From NCBI RefSeq assembly GCF_019428685.1, contig NZ_CP080096.1:248001-312000 (forward strand): a stretch of 64,000 bases of DNA. The letters are read 5' to 3'. The notes under the pieces were generated by a model. It saw only the letters and a program-made list of their open reading frames with translations, did not search any database and was not told where the DNA came from. Below, piece by piece: positions 18,801 to 28,247 of the stretch. Each line of letters starts with the position of its first letter. Position 1 is the stretch's first letter. Origin of the DNA: Paraburkholderia edwinii. Lineage in GTDB: Bacteria > Pseudomonadota > Gammaproteobacteria > Burkholderiales > Burkholderiaceae. The position numbers and the translations under genes were made by a program.

Positions 18801-21206
18801 ATGGCGCTTCAGGACAACAGCGAGTTTCCGGTTTATCGCCGCGCGCATATGCCGACCGATGCGCGCGTCGCCGATCTGCTCGCTCGCATGACGATCGACG
18901 AAAAGATCGCGCAACTGCATGCGGTCTGGCTCAAGCTTTCCGCCGATGGTCAGCATGCATGGCGCACGGAAGATTTCGCGCAACGCGACACCGGCGTGCC
19001 GCTCGACACCTTGTTGCGCCATGGTCTGGGCCAGGTGACGCGCCCGCTCGGCACGCACACCGTCGATCCGCAGGAGGGCGTCAAGGCGCTCAATGCATTG
19101 CAGCGGCAGATGGTCGAGGAAACGCGCCTCGGCATTCCCGTGATGTCGCACGAGGAGTGTCTGGTCGGCCTGATGATCAAGGACGCCACGCTGTTTCCGT
19201 CGTCGCTCAACTACGCGGCGACGTGGAATCCGGCGTTGATCGGCCGCGTGGGCGAGATGATCGGCAAGCAGGCGCGCTCGATCGGCTGCCACCAGGGGCT
19301 GGCGCCCGTGCTCGACGTCTCGCGCGATCCGCGCTGGGGCCGCACCGAAGAAACGTTCGGCGAAGATCCGTACCTCGTCGGCGTGATGGCGTGCAGTTAC
19401 GTCAAGGGCTTGCAAGGCGAGCGCCGCGACGTGCTCGCGACGCTCAAGCACTTTGTCGCGCATTCGGCAAGCGAAGGCGCGCGTAATCACGCACCGGTCC
19501 ACGTCGGGCCACGCGAACTCAACGACATCTACATGCTGCCGTTCGAGATGGCCGTCAAGCTCGCGCATGCCGGCTCCGTGATGCCGGCCTATCACGACAT
19601 CGACGGCGTGCCGTGCCATACGAACCGCGATTTGCTGCACCACGTGCTGCGCGAAAAGTGGGGCTTCGACGGACTGATCGTTGCCGACTACGTCGCCGTG
19701 AATCTGCTGTACACGCACCACGGCGTCGCGCGCGACGCGGCCGACGCCGCGGCGCAATCGTTCAATGCCGGCCTCGATATCGAACTGCCGGGCCACGAAT
19801 GCGCGCTGCACCTGAAGGAAGCACTCGCGCGCGGCGACATTAGCGAAGCGACGATCGATGCGGCCGTGACGCGCGTGTTGCGCGCGAAATTCGATATTGG
19901 CCTCTTCGAACATCCGTATGTCGACCCCGACCGCGTGGACTTGCGTAGCCACGCTGCACTCGATCTCGCGCACGAGGTCGCGCGCGAGTCGGCCGTACTG
20001 CTGCGCAATGACGGCGTGCTACCGCTCGCAGGCGACCGCCAGCAGAAGATCGCGGTGATTGGGCCGACCGCGGACGATCCGCTCGCTTTGCTAGCGGGCT
20101 ACAGCTTCCCCGTGCATCTGATCGTCAGCGGCGAACAGTCGGCTTCGTCGATCACAACGCCGTTGCAGGCGTTGCGCCACCTGCTAGGCGAAACCAGTGT
20201 GGTGTACGAAAAGGGCTGCGCGATCATCGAAGAGCGGCGTGCCGGCGCGCCCGTGTTTCCCGGCGACGTTGCGCTCGACACGCGCGATCTGAATGCGCGC
20301 GACGAACTGATCAGCACGGACACGTTTCGTATCGCCAACGCGGCGCAGGCCGCGCGCGAAGCCGATGTCGCGATCGTCTTTGTCGGCGACCTATCAGGCC
20401 TTTTCCAGTCGGGCACGGTCGGAGAAGGTTCGGATACCGATACGCTCGCCTTGCCGGGCGTGCAGCAGGCATTGATCGATGCCGTGGTCGCTACGGGAAC
20501 GCCGACCGTCGTCGTGATGACGGGTGGCCGGCCCTATAACCTCGGCGGTCAGGAAGATCGTGTTGCCGCGCAAATCATGGCCTTTGCGCCGGGCGAAAAA
20601 GGCGGCGAGGCGCTTGCCGAACTGCTGACAGGGCGCGCAAGCTTTAGCGGGCGTTTGCCGTTGTCGGTGCCAACCAGCGCGGGGGCGGTGCCCTACGTCT
20701 ATAACCACCGGTTGAAAAGCGCGGGCACGCCTGTTGCCCGGCACTTCGGCTCGCGCTATCCGTTCGGCTTTGGACTCACCTATACGCGCTTTGCGTATAG
20801 CGACCTCAATCTGATCGCATCGGAAGTGCCGATCGCGGATGGCACATTTGAATTCAGCTTTGGCGTCGAAAACGTCGGTACGCGAAGCGGCGACGAAGTG
20901 GTGCAGGTCTATGTGCGCGACCGTCTCGCTTCGACATCGCGGCCGGTCAAGGAATTGAAGGCACTCGCGCGCGTCACGATCGAGCCGCATGCAAAGGTGC
21001 ATTTACGCGTGCGCCTGCCCGTCGATATGCTGAACTTCACGGATGCGCGCGGGGAGCGCATCGTCGAGCCGGGCGAGTTCGATCTGATGATCGGCAGTTC
21101 GAGCCGCGATATCCATCTGAATGCCACACTCGTTGTTAAAGGAACGGCAACGCGAACGCTCGAACGCGATTGGAGGATGGTCAGCGACGTTCGGGTAACG
21201 GGATAG
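18801..21206 (+). CDS. Glycoside hydrolase family 3 (beta-glucosidase/beta-xylosidase-like)
   Basis: An 801-residue hydrolase without a signal peptide, so it should act in the cytoplasm on imported oligosaccharides. The TIM-barrel domain includes VLDVSRDPRWGRTEETFGEDP and the KHF segment. The nucleophile is Asp296 in FDGLIVADY, the position usually written SDW or SDY in this family. The second domain (from about residue 400) holds VAIVFVGD and GRLPLSVP, and a fibronectin-III-like domain closes the protein. It splits terminal beta-linked glucose or xylose, but the exact sugar is not decidable by eye. It is the last gene of the LacI-linked operon. Confidence 0.92.
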   Translation: MALQDNSEFPVYRRAHMPTDARVADLLARMTIDEKIAQLHAVWLKLSADGQHAWRTEDFAQRDTGVPLDTLLRHGLGQVTRPLGTHTVDPQEGVKALNALQRQMVEETRLGIPVMSHEECLVGLMIKDATLFPSSLNYAATWNPALIGRVGEMIGKQARSIGCHQGLAPVLDVSRDPRWGRTEETFGEDPYLVGVMACSYVKGLQGERRDVLATLKHFVAHSASEGARNHAPVHVGPRELNDIYMLPFEMAVKLAHAGSVMPAYHDIDGVPCHTNRDLLHHVLREKWGFDGLIVADYVAVNLLYTHHGVARDAADAAAQSFNAGLDIELPGHECALHLKEALARGDISEATIDAAVTRVLRAKFDIGLFEHPYVDPDRVDLRSHAALDLAHEVARESAVLLRNDGVLPLAGDRQQKIAVIGPTADDPLALLAGYSFPVHLIVSGEQSASSITTPLQALRHLLGETSVVYEKGCAIIEERRAGAPVFPGDVALDTRDLNARDELISTDTFRIANAAQAAREADVAIVFVGDLSGLFQSGTVGEGSDTDTLALPGVQQALIDAVVATGTPTVVVMTGGRPYNLGGQEDRVAAQIMAFAPGEKGGEALAELLTGRASFSGRLPLSVPTSAGAVPYVYNHRLKSAGTPVARHFGSRYPFGFGLTYTRFAYSDLNLIASEVPIADGTFEFSFGVENVGTRSGDEVVQVYVRDRLASTSRPVKELKALARVTIEPHAKVHLRVRLPVDMLNFTDARGERIVEPGEFDLMIGSSSRDIHLNATLVVKGTATRTLERDWRMVSDVRVTG

Positions 21207-21290
21207 TCCACGCTCGGCGGGGCACGACACATTGCATTCAAAGCAATGCACTAGAATCCCCCGATAGACCCGAAACTTACCGCCGCCATC

Positions 21291-21764
21291 ATGACCAGAG
21301 ACGAACGCTTTGAAAAGCTTGCCGCCGAAGTGGGATTTCCGCTGAATGAGGAAATCAAGGTAGGTGGAAAGTACACGCCGGTGCTGATCGATGCGGGCAT
21401 CGCTTACATTGCCGGCCAAATCCCGAGGGTCGGCGACGAGGTTCGTTTCGTCGGTGTGGCTGGAGGGTCGATCTCTCTCGACGATGCAAAGCGCGCCGCG
21501 GGAATTTCGGCAATACGCGCACTCGCGCTGCTTAAAAACGTTTGCGGCACCCTCGACGCGATCGTTTCGGTCCCGCGCATCAATGTGTTCGTGCGTAGCG
21601 CGCCCGACTTCACGAAGCAAAGCGAAGTCGCCGATGGCGCATCCGACGTGCTGTCGACGGTCCTTGAAGACGCAGGCGTACACACGCGCACGTCTGTCGG
21701 TGCAATTCAGTTGCCCAAGGGCGCAGTGGTTGAAGTGGACTTCTGCTTCAGAGTCACCAGGTAA
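21291..21764 (+). CDS. RidA (YjgF/YER057c/UK114) family protein
   Basis: A 157-residue protein of the RidA superfamily, small trimers that hydrolyse reactive enamines and imines or act in related pathways. Visible features are VLIDAGIAYIAGQIP at the N-terminal strand region and the C-terminal GAVVEVDFCFRV, where archetypal RidA would have an acidic motif (VEIE). The arginine that binds carboxylates in true RidA, near residue 105, may correspond to VPRINVFVRS. It is slightly longer than typical RidA and may belong to a side branch. It stands alone after the GH3 gene and is convergent with the efflux operon. Confidence 0.85.
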   Translation: MTRDERFEKLAAEVGFPLNEEIKVGGKYTPVLIDAGIAYIAGQIPRVGDEVRFVGVAGGSISLDDAKRAAGISAIRALALLKNVCGTLDAIVSVPRINVFVRSAPDFTKQSEVADGASDVLSTVLEDAGVHTRTSVGAIQLPKGAVVEVDFCFRVTR

Positions 21765-21787
21765 ATCCCCGCGCGCCGGCAAGATCT

Positions 21788-23344
21788 TTACTGGCGCGGC
21801 GTGGCAGCACTAACCGCCCCCTGCTGCGCATACGTCGACTCCCACCCGCCACCCAGCACCTTGCAAAGCGTAATCAGATTGACGTCGGCATCGGCGTCGC
21901 TTTGCTCGAGATCGCTTTGCGCCTTAAGCAGCTGCCGCTGCACATTCAGCACATTCAGATAATCGACCGCGCCCTGTTTATATCGCTGCTGCGCCACCGA
22001 CAACGCACGCTCGTTCAGGCGCACCACCGCTTTGAGGCGCTCGCGCCGACGCTGTTCGGCGTCGTAGGTGATGAGTGCATCGTCCACTTCGCGCCAGGCC
22101 TGAAGCACCGTACGTTTGTACACGATCGCCGCTTCCTGCTGCTGCGCCTCACGCAATTCCAGCGTTCCCTTGAGGCGCCCGCCTTCGAATATCGGCAGCG
22201 TGATCGACGGGCCGACGACGAACTGCCCCGACGCCCAATCGGCAAGACTCGACAGCTGAAGACTTTGAAAGCCTGCACTGCCGTTCAATGAGATTCGCGG
22301 ATAGAAGTCGGCTTTCGCCATGCCGATCGTGGCCGTGGCCGCATGCAACTGCGCATCCGCCCTTCTGATGTCGGGCCGGCGTTGCGCGAGTTCCGATGGG
22401 AAGCCAATCGGCACCTGTTGAGGAAGCCCCGGCACATCGCGCGGCTCGGCAAGACGCGCCTTGAGCGCGCCGGGTTCCTTCGCGAGCAGCACGCCGATCG
22501 CATTGATCGTGGTTTCGGTGCGCGCTTCGAGTGTCGGAATCAGACTCTCGATCGACTCCACTTGTGCCGATGCATTGGCGACATCGAGATCGGTCGTCAC
22601 GCCATCGCGCTTGCGTATTTCCGTGAGCTTCGTCGCATTGCGCGCAATCTCGAGATTCTGCTTTGCTATCTGGAGCAGCGCCTGCGTGTCGCGCAGCTCG
22701 ATATAGTCTCGCGCGAGTTCGGCGCGTACGGATAACAGCACCGCATTGCGATCTTCATAGGACGAAGCGCTTAGCGCCGTCGCCGCCTCGACACCGCGCC
22801 GCGCGCCGCCCCAGATATCGAGTTCCCACGATGCATCGAAGCCGAACTGATACAGGTTATACGCCGGTGAACCCGATGAACCCGGCAACGGCGCCACGCC
22901 AAGCGGCGCACTGCCCGATGCCGATTGCGGCTGACTTTGCGCCGGACTCACGCCAAGCAACGACAGAATACCGTTCGGACTGCCGCGTTCGCGGTTATAC
23001 GACGCGGCGCCGTCTAGTGTCGGATATTCCGCCGCGCCGGCGATGCGCTGCCCGGCCCGGCTTTCGCGCAAGCGCGCCGAGGCCGCGGCTACGTCGAGAT
23101 TCGCGTCGGTCAGCTCCTGCTGCAAAGCGTTCAGCATTGGGTCGTTGAAAAGCGTCCACCAATCCGGGTTGAATTCGGCTTCGACGGCTTTGCTCGACGC
23201 TTGTGCGGTTTGCGTGCGGTCAAACACATCCGGCGTGTGGGTCTGTGGATGTTCGAAGTTTGGGCCGACGAGGCACCCCGACAGCACGGAGCACAGCAAT
23301 ACCGCGAGCGCCGGCGTGCGGATGGAAAATTCGCTCGCGTTCAT
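21788..23344 (-). CDS. Outer-membrane efflux channel lipoprotein, OprM/NodT type
   Basis: A 518-residue TolC-like outer-membrane factor. A lipobox (VLSGC) ends the signal sequence, followed by the NodT-family start LVGPNFEHP. Repeated coiled-coil helices with ARLRESRAGQ and the RRPDIRRADAQLHAA segment are the usual marks. It completes a tripartite pump with the adaptor and MFS proteins encoded upstream. The start overlaps the adaptor stop by 4 bp, so translation is coupled. It is convergent with the RidA gene. Confidence 0.93.
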   Translation of the reverse strand: MNASEFSIRTPALAVLLCSVLSGCLVGPNFEHPQTHTPDVFDRTQTAQASSKAVEAEFNPDWWTLFNDPMLNALQQELTDANLDVAAASARLRESRAGQRIAGAAEYPTLDGAASYNRERGSPNGILSLLGVSPAQSQPQSASGSAPLGVAPLPGSSGSPAYNLYQFGFDASWELDIWGGARRGVEAATALSASSYEDRNAVLLSVRAELARDYIELRDTQALLQIAKQNLEIARNATKLTEIRKRDGVTTDLDVANASAQVESIESLIPTLEARTETTINAIGVLLAKEPGALKARLAEPRDVPGLPQQVPIGFPSELAQRRPDIRRADAQLHAATATIGMAKADFYPRISLNGSAGFQSLQLSSLADWASGQFVVGPSITLPIFEGGRLKGTLELREAQQQEAAIVYKRTVLQAWREVDDALITYDAEQRRRERLKAVVRLNERALSVAQQRYKQGAVDYLNVLNVQRQLLKAQSDLEQSDADADVNLITLCKVLGGGWESTYAQQGAVSAATPRQ

Positions 23345-24417
23345 TTTTTGCCCGCTCCTTCGATCGGCTTGTCGCCCCGGTTTGCAACGGTCACTTCCGT
23401 TTCGACAGAAAGCCCGACGCTCAATTCGGCTGCCGCGTCCTGCCCCCGATCGATGGTGATTTTCACGGGTACGCGCTGAACGACTTTCGTGAAGTTACCG
23501 GTTGCGTTGTCGGGCGCGATAGGCGCAAAGCTCAGGCCCGTGGCAGGCGCAAGGCTATCGATATGCCCTTGAATCAGGACGCCCGGCATGCTGTCGACCT
23601 TGATACGCACGCTCTCTCCGGGCCGCATGCGCGTCAGCTGGTTCTCCTGAAAGTTCGCGACGATATACGCATCCGAAAGCGGCACGATCGCAAGCAGCGG
23701 TGCGCCGGTCGTCACAAACGCGCCGACGCGCACCGAGCGCCGCCCGACCTTGCCATCGACCGGCGCATGAATTTCCGTGTACGAAAGATTGAGCCTTGCC
23801 TGTTCGAGCACCGCTTGAGCATGAGCCAAAGCGCCAGCGGCCTTGTCGCGCTGCGTGCGCAGCACATCGAGGTTTTGCTGGGTCGCGAGCAATGCGGCCT
23901 CATCGTGCGACTGCCGCGCGAGCAGTTCAGCAAGCGTGCTCGACGCGTGCTGCTGTTCCTGCGTCGTACCCGCGCCCGATTGCGACAGATCCTGGTAGCG
24001 CGCCGCGTTGGCTCGCGCAAACTGAATCGAAGCATCGTCGGCGCGAAGCGTCGCGCGCGCCTGATCGACGAGCGACGGCTGCCGTGCAATTTCGGCGTCG
24101 AAGTTCGCGACCGCGGCTTTTGCCGCCGCTACGTCGGCCTCGGCGCTCATCAGCGCGGCGTGAAAGTCGCGGTCGTCGATACGCACCAGTAATTGTCCTG
24201 CCTTCACACGCTGATTGTCTTCCACCAGCACTTCGGAAATCTGCCCGGCGATACGTGGAGCCACAAGCGTGAAATCGGCCGTCACGTACGCATCGTTGGT
24301 CGATTCCGTGCTCGAATCCGCAAGAAGCGTCGTGCAACCCCATGCCGCGACGCCGAGCGCAATCACGCATACGGCAACGCGAATCGTTTTTTGAGGAAAG
24401 TTCATGGCAATTGACAT
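23341..24417 (-). CDS. Periplasmic adaptor protein, EmrA/HlyD family
   Basis: A 358-residue membrane-fusion protein. One N-terminal membrane helix (VAVCVIALGVAAWGC) is followed by a lipoyl half-motif (VAPRIAGQISEVLVEDNQRVKAGQLLVRID), a long coiled-coil hairpin, the second half (IHAPVDGKVGRRSVRVGAFV) and beta-barrel domains. It links the MFS exporter to the outer-membrane channel. The gene starts 10 bp after the exporter stop. ATG 24417 and ATG 24405 are both possible starts. Confidence 0.93.
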   Translation of the reverse strand: MSIAMNFPQKTIRVAVCVIALGVAAWGCTTLLADSSTESTNDAYVTADFTLVAPRIAGQISEVLVEDNQRVKAGQLLVRIDDRDFHAALMSAEADVAAAKAAVANFDAEIARQPSLVDQARATLRADDASIQFARANAARYQDLSQSGAGTTQEQQHASSTLAELLARQSHDEAALLATQQNLDVLRTQRDKAAGALAHAQAVLEQARLNLSYTEIHAPVDGKVGRRSVRVGAFVTTGAPLLAIVPLSDAYIVANFQENQLTRMRPGESVRIKVDSMPGVLIQGHIDSLAPATGLSFAPIAPDNATGNFTKVVQRVPVKITIDRGQDAAAELSVGLSVETEVTVANRGDKPIEGAGKK

Positions 24418-24427
24418 AGATCGACGC

Positions 24428-26056
24428 TCAGCGGGAAGAAGGCTGCGTAGTGCTCCATGGCGGATAGATACGCACAGGTAAAACCGGGACCAGCACGAGA
24501 AGAAAAAGCGCGATACCTGCCATCACGCGATAGAGGTCGGCCGAAGTCAGCACCACGGCCTGTTCGTGAATCCGATGGGCAAGTTCGCCGAGACCATGCA
24601 CGGCGTCGACGCTCTGGCTCGTTACGAGCATGTTGTTGCCGGCGTGGTCGACGAGCATGGTCGAATGAAAATGCTCGCGCGCCGTGCCGAGACCTTCAAT
24701 CAGACCTGTGGCGACTGCCGCGGAGAACGTCTTTAGCGAGTTGAACATCGCCGAGGCAAACGGTCCTTCGGTCGGCGGCAAACCGGTCGTGACGCCCATC
24801 AGAATGCACATGATCACCATCGGTTGCGCGGCAATCTGCAACGACTGCAGCCAGTAGAAGTTTTCGCGCACCCAATCGGACGTGACGAAGCTACCCATAA
24901 AACACGTAGTTGCCATCAGCGACAGGCCGATCGCCATGACCCAACGGAAATCGACGCGACGAAGGTTCAGCAAGGCTGCCGTCAAGGGAAGCGCAAGCAG
25001 CAGCGGGATGGCCACCAGCAACGCCAATGGCGTCGTTTGCAGCGGCCTGTAACCGTGAACTTTCGCGAGATACTGGGCCGGTATCACGGCGACGCCGGTC
25101 AGCAGCACGACCGCCCCGAACAGCGTCGTCAGCCCATGCGTGAAGTTCCTGCGCGAAAGCAGCTGGAGCCTGAAAAACGGCAGCGGGTGATACCACTCGT
25201 TGATCAGGAACGCGACGAGCAGGAGCATGCCCCCGCCGAGCATCACGCAGATAAAGTCCGAGTTCAGCCAGTCGAGACGATCGCCCTGCAGAAGGCCGAC
25301 AACGAGCATCGCGATAGCCGGAAATCCGGTCAGGAACCCGCTCCAGTTGAATGAGCGGAATCGTTCGATCTTCAAAGGATCTTCCGGAAGCCCGATGTGG
25401 ATCGCGAAGCAGCACACAACGCCTAATGGCACGACTTGCCAGAACGCCATGCGCCAGCTCACGTACTCGGTCCATAAAGCCGTGAGCGGCGTGCCAAGCG
25501 CAGGTCCGAAGGTTGCCGTGAGCGCATAGCCGGCAAGGCCGTAGAGCTTGATCTTCGGCGGGAGATACCGAAGCGCGACGATGATCAGCATCGGTGGAAG
25601 GCATCCGCCGGAAATGCCTTGCAATACGCGCAACACGTAGAGCGCCGGCAGATTCGGTGCAAACGGGCACAGCACGCCAAACAGCATCGTCGCCAGCATG
25701 GCGCCGATCGCGAATCGCTTTAGCGTGAACGTCACGCCGAACCACGGCGCGAACACCATCGCGGACACATTGGCGGCTTCGAACAGCACGGTGAGCCAAC
25801 TGCCGTCGTCGTGCCCGATCGAGAGTGCGCCACGAATGTCCGTCATCGCTTGCGCCGTGACCTGCTGGTTCAAGATCGCCGATAGCGACGCCAGCAGCAT
25901 TCCGATTAGCCCTGTGGCCAGCCGCAGCGTCATCTGCGGCTGTGCGGCCTTCGGCTGAGCAGGAGGTTCCGCAGCCTGTGCAGCAGCCGACGACGACGAT
26001 TGCGCATTCGTCTCGTCGTCCGTTCCAGTTTTCCAAGGGTTGACGGTGGTGTTCAT
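24428..26056 (-). CDS. DHA2-family multidrug exporter, EmrB-like
   Basis: A protein of about 542 residues, MFS DHA2 type with fourteen predicted transmembrane helices. The N-terminal tail of some 40 residues is Ala/Gln/Pro-rich and cytoplasmic. The first helices include LATGLIGMLLASLSAILNQQ, and the motif-C-like LYGLAGYALTATFGPALGTP follows. ATG 26056 is preferred to the longer start at 26125. It is the first gene of an exporter-adaptor-channel operon that should move hydrophobic toxic compounds directly to the outside. The nearest regulator is the LysR gene at 27216, two genes away and divergent. Confidence 0.92.
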   Translation of the reverse strand: MNTTVNPWKTGTDDETNAQSSSSAAAQAAEPPAQPKAAQPQMTLRLATGLIGMLLASLSAILNQQVTAQAMTDIRGALSIGHDDGSWLTVLFEAANVSAMVFAPWFGVTFTLKRFAIGAMLATMLFGVLCPFAPNLPALYVLRVLQGISGGCLPPMLIIVALRYLPPKIKLYGLAGYALTATFGPALGTPLTALWTEYVSWRMAFWQVVPLGVVCCFAIHIGLPEDPLKIERFRSFNWSGFLTGFPAIAMLVVGLLQGDRLDWLNSDFICVMLGGGMLLLVAFLINEWYHPLPFFRLQLLSRRNFTHGLTTLFGAVVLLTGVAVIPAQYLAKVHGYRPLQTTPLALLVAIPLLLALPLTAALLNLRRVDFRWVMAIGLSLMATTCFMGSFVTSDWVRENFYWLQSLQIAAQPMVIMCILMGVTTGLPPTEGPFASAMFNSLKTFSAAVATGLIEGLGTAREHFHSTMLVDHAGNNMLVTSQSVDAVHGLGELAHRIHEQAVVLTSADLYRVMAGIALFLLVLVPVLPVRIYPPWSTTQPSSR

Positions 26057-26236
26057 AAGCGTCGCCGCCGCAGTGATGAGCCGCAGAATTCTAAAAGAGG
26101 ATCCCGAAACGATTGAAGCTGTCACAGGCCCGATTTCAGGCCGTTTTGTGTATCAATCTGGCCAATGCCTTCGTCAGGCCCATGACAGCTGACCGGTCAG
26201 GCAACGCTCGCCCGACGGTATAGCGAAGAGGCTGCG

Positions 26237-26911
26237 TTATGCCTTGCGTTGCTTCTCGTCGAAGTATTGCGGCGCCTCGCGGCGATCGAACATTCCATAC
26301 TCGCGCACGATACGAACATGGCGCAGACGCACGCCGTCGGGCAGCGTCGCGTTGCGTGCAAACGCTTCAGCGGCCGCCTGATCTTTCCACGTCACCACCG
26401 CGATGACATCGCCCGGCGTCAACAGCGCATCGAACGCGTCCCATCCGACGAGGCCCGCTGCGTGCGGATCGAGCCCCAGCGATTGCGCCACCGCATCCGC
26501 GCCAGCCTGTTTGACCCATTCCGGCGCGCGCTTCGCGTCGAGCAGCATGACCGCTGTGCCGGCTCCGGTTTCTGTCACATCGAGACGTTGCTCCTGCAAC
26601 GTGTGGCCTTCGGGAATCTGAGTGTCCGAAACGACCTGGCCGATGCGCAGCCGATAGTCGGCGAAGACGCGGTCGCGCGCCGCCTCCTGAACCTTGTGGT
26701 GTTTCGTCGAGACACGCCAGCGCACTAGCGATTTCTCGTCGCGCCAGCTCGACAGCGAGAGCAGCCATGCTTCCCGCGTCAGACTCGCATAGCGCGTGTT
26801 GTCGATAAAGCCCTCGGTCGCTTCGAGTTCTGGCCGAAGCATCTTCGCCATGCCGAGATAGGCATCGAACTGTTCGGCATAGGGATTCACTTCTAGCATT
26901 GCAGCAAACAT
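26237..26911 (-). CDS. Antibiotic biosynthesis monooxygenase (ABM) domain protein
   Basis: A 224-residue cytosolic protein. The N-terminal half has the dimeric alpha/beta-barrel pattern of ABM domains: LEVNPYAEQFDAYL, EGFIDNTRYAS, and WRDEKSLVRWRVSTKHHKVQ. The C-terminal half (from about residue 110) looks like a second, weaker copy ending in VVTWKDQAAAEAFARN, so this is probably a tandem ABM protein. Members degrade or oxidise quinones, haem or polyketides without cofactors, and no specific role can be given. It is divergent from the LysR gene and upstream of the efflux operon on the same strand. Confidence 0.78.
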   Translation of the reverse strand: MFAAMLEVNPYAEQFDAYLGMAKMLRPELEATEGFIDNTRYASLTREAWLLSLSSWRDEKSLVRWRVSTKHHKVQEAARDRVFADYRLRIGQVVSDTQIPEGHTLQEQRLDVTETGAGTAVMLLDAKRAPEWVKQAGADAVAQSLGLDPHAAGLVGWDAFDALLTPGDVIAVVTWKDQAAAEAFARNATLPDGVRLRHVRIVREYGMFDRREAPQYFDEKQRKA

Positions 26912-27215
26912 GGAACAGACTCCTTCGTCTGGTTAGGGATGCTGATATCGCAATATCGCATCGCATCGTGGGTTAATTGATTGTCGGGTATGGTCGGCGT
27001 TTCTTAAAGCCGAAGGAGTCTGGCTATCGGGCCAATCAATGCGGGAAATTTGCCATCACAAGTCATCGCTACCTCGATGAGGCCGCGCTTTAAATCGATT
27101 TCCGGTTGGCCATTTTTATTCGTTCTTTGGCCAATCGAACGGACGCGGCCCCGGCGTGCATGACAGAACGCCTACAATCGGTAGCGGTAAATGCACGCGA
27201 AGGTTGGGTAGCGGG
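26912..27215. promoter_or_regulatory. Divergent control region with paired TTGGCCA elements
   Basis: This 304-bp gap separates the ABM gene from the divergent LysR gene. TTGGCCAT (27106-27113) and the palindrome TTGGCCAA (27127-27134) are spaced 21 bp, two helical turns, and a related GGCCAAT occurs near 27026. They lie about 85-110 bp before the LysR start, where LysR-type proteins usually bind. Promoter boxes were not assigned. Confidence 0.4.
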
Positions 27216-28247
27216 ATGGACAGATTACGCGAGATGGAGGTGTTCGTTGCCATCATCGATCGAAGCAGTTTCACCGGTGCATCGGAGAAACTCGGCATGT
27301 CGGCCCCTGCGGTTTCTCGCGCGCTGACTTCACTTGAAGCGCGCCTCGGCACGCAACTGCTGACGCGAACCACGCGCTCGATCCGGCCGACGGAAGCGGG
27401 CATGGCGTACCTCGAGATGTGCCGCCGCGTGCTCGATACGATCACTGACGCGGAAGCGAATATCTCAGTCGATCAGAACAACCCGGTCGGCACGCTCACC
27501 ATTTCGGCTCCGGTGCTATTCGGTCAGCGGTTTATCGCTCCGCTCGTCAATGCCTATGCGCGGCGCTACCCGGACGTCCATATCAATGCGGTGTACGACG
27601 ACCGCACCACACGGCTGCTCGAGGACGGCGTGGACATCGCGATCCGCATCGGCCATCTGGGAGACTCGTCGATATACGCCGTGCCGCTGGGCTTTGTCCG
27701 GCGCCGGACCTACGCCTCCCCCATCTATCTCGCCGAACATGGCGAACCGTCTCACCCGAGAGAGCTTACCGATCACCGGTGTGTGTCGTTTACAGGGGTT
27801 ACGCATCCATTCGAATGGCTGTTCTATGAGAAAGGATTGCGGCTGCCGGTCCGGCTTCAGCCGAAGATGATCGTCAATCTCGCGCCGGTCGCGGTAGCGG
27901 CTGCCGTCGATGGCGCGGGCATCACGCAGCTGTTTTCGTACCAGGCAGCGCCCGAGGTGCTGGACGGAAATCTGCAGCCTGTTCTCACTGCCTTTGAGCC
28001 GGAATCGACGCCGGTGAATTTGCTGCATGTCGAGCGGCGCGGCGCCAGCGGCAAGGTTCGAACCTTCGTCGAGTTCGTGACCGAGACGTTGCGCAGAAAT
28101 GTGCATCTTCAGCAAGCGGGCCTTACGATGAACATCGATGGTATCGAAGGTGCTGCTATTGATGGTGCCGCCGCTGCAACGCCGATCACAACCCGGCGCA
28201 AAGCCGCGAAGCGTGCAAAAAAAGAGGACCGCGTCGCTACGCAATAG
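27216..28247 (+). CDS. LysR-family transcriptional regulator
   Basis: A 343-residue regulator. The N-terminal winged helix-turn-helix is MDRLREMEVFVAIIDRSSF through the SAPAVSRALTSLEARLG recognition region. The effector domain starts GTLTISAPVLFGQRFIAPL, as in the DsdC/AaeR-like branch. The C-terminal tail is basic (RRKAAKRAKKEDR). ATG 27216 fits the family start, and an upstream start at 27156 is less likely. It is divergent from the ABM gene and a candidate activator of it and of the efflux operon beyond. It ends 11 bp inside the convergent mug gene. Confidence 0.92.
   Translation: MDRLREMEVFVAIIDRSSFTGASEKLGMSAPAVSRALTSLEARLGTQLLTRTTRSIRPTEAGMAYLEMCRRVLDTITDAEANISVDQNNPVGTLTISAPVLFGQRFIAPLVNAYARRYPDVHINAVYDDRTTRLLEDGVDIAIRIGHLGDSSIYAVPLGFVRRRTYASPIYLAEHGEPSHPRELTDHRCVSFTGVTHPFEWLFYEKGLRLPVRLQPKMIVNLAPVAVAAAVDGAGITQLFSYQAAPEVLDGNLQPVLTAFEPESTPVNLLHVERRGASGKVRTFVEFVTETLRRNVHLQQAGLTMNIDGIEGAAIDGAAAATPITTRRKAAKRAKKEDRVATQ

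Noticed and set aside
18723..19973. Long minus-strand frame opposite the GH3 gene
   Set aside because: Antisense shadow with Arg/His/Ala-rich composition and no domain.
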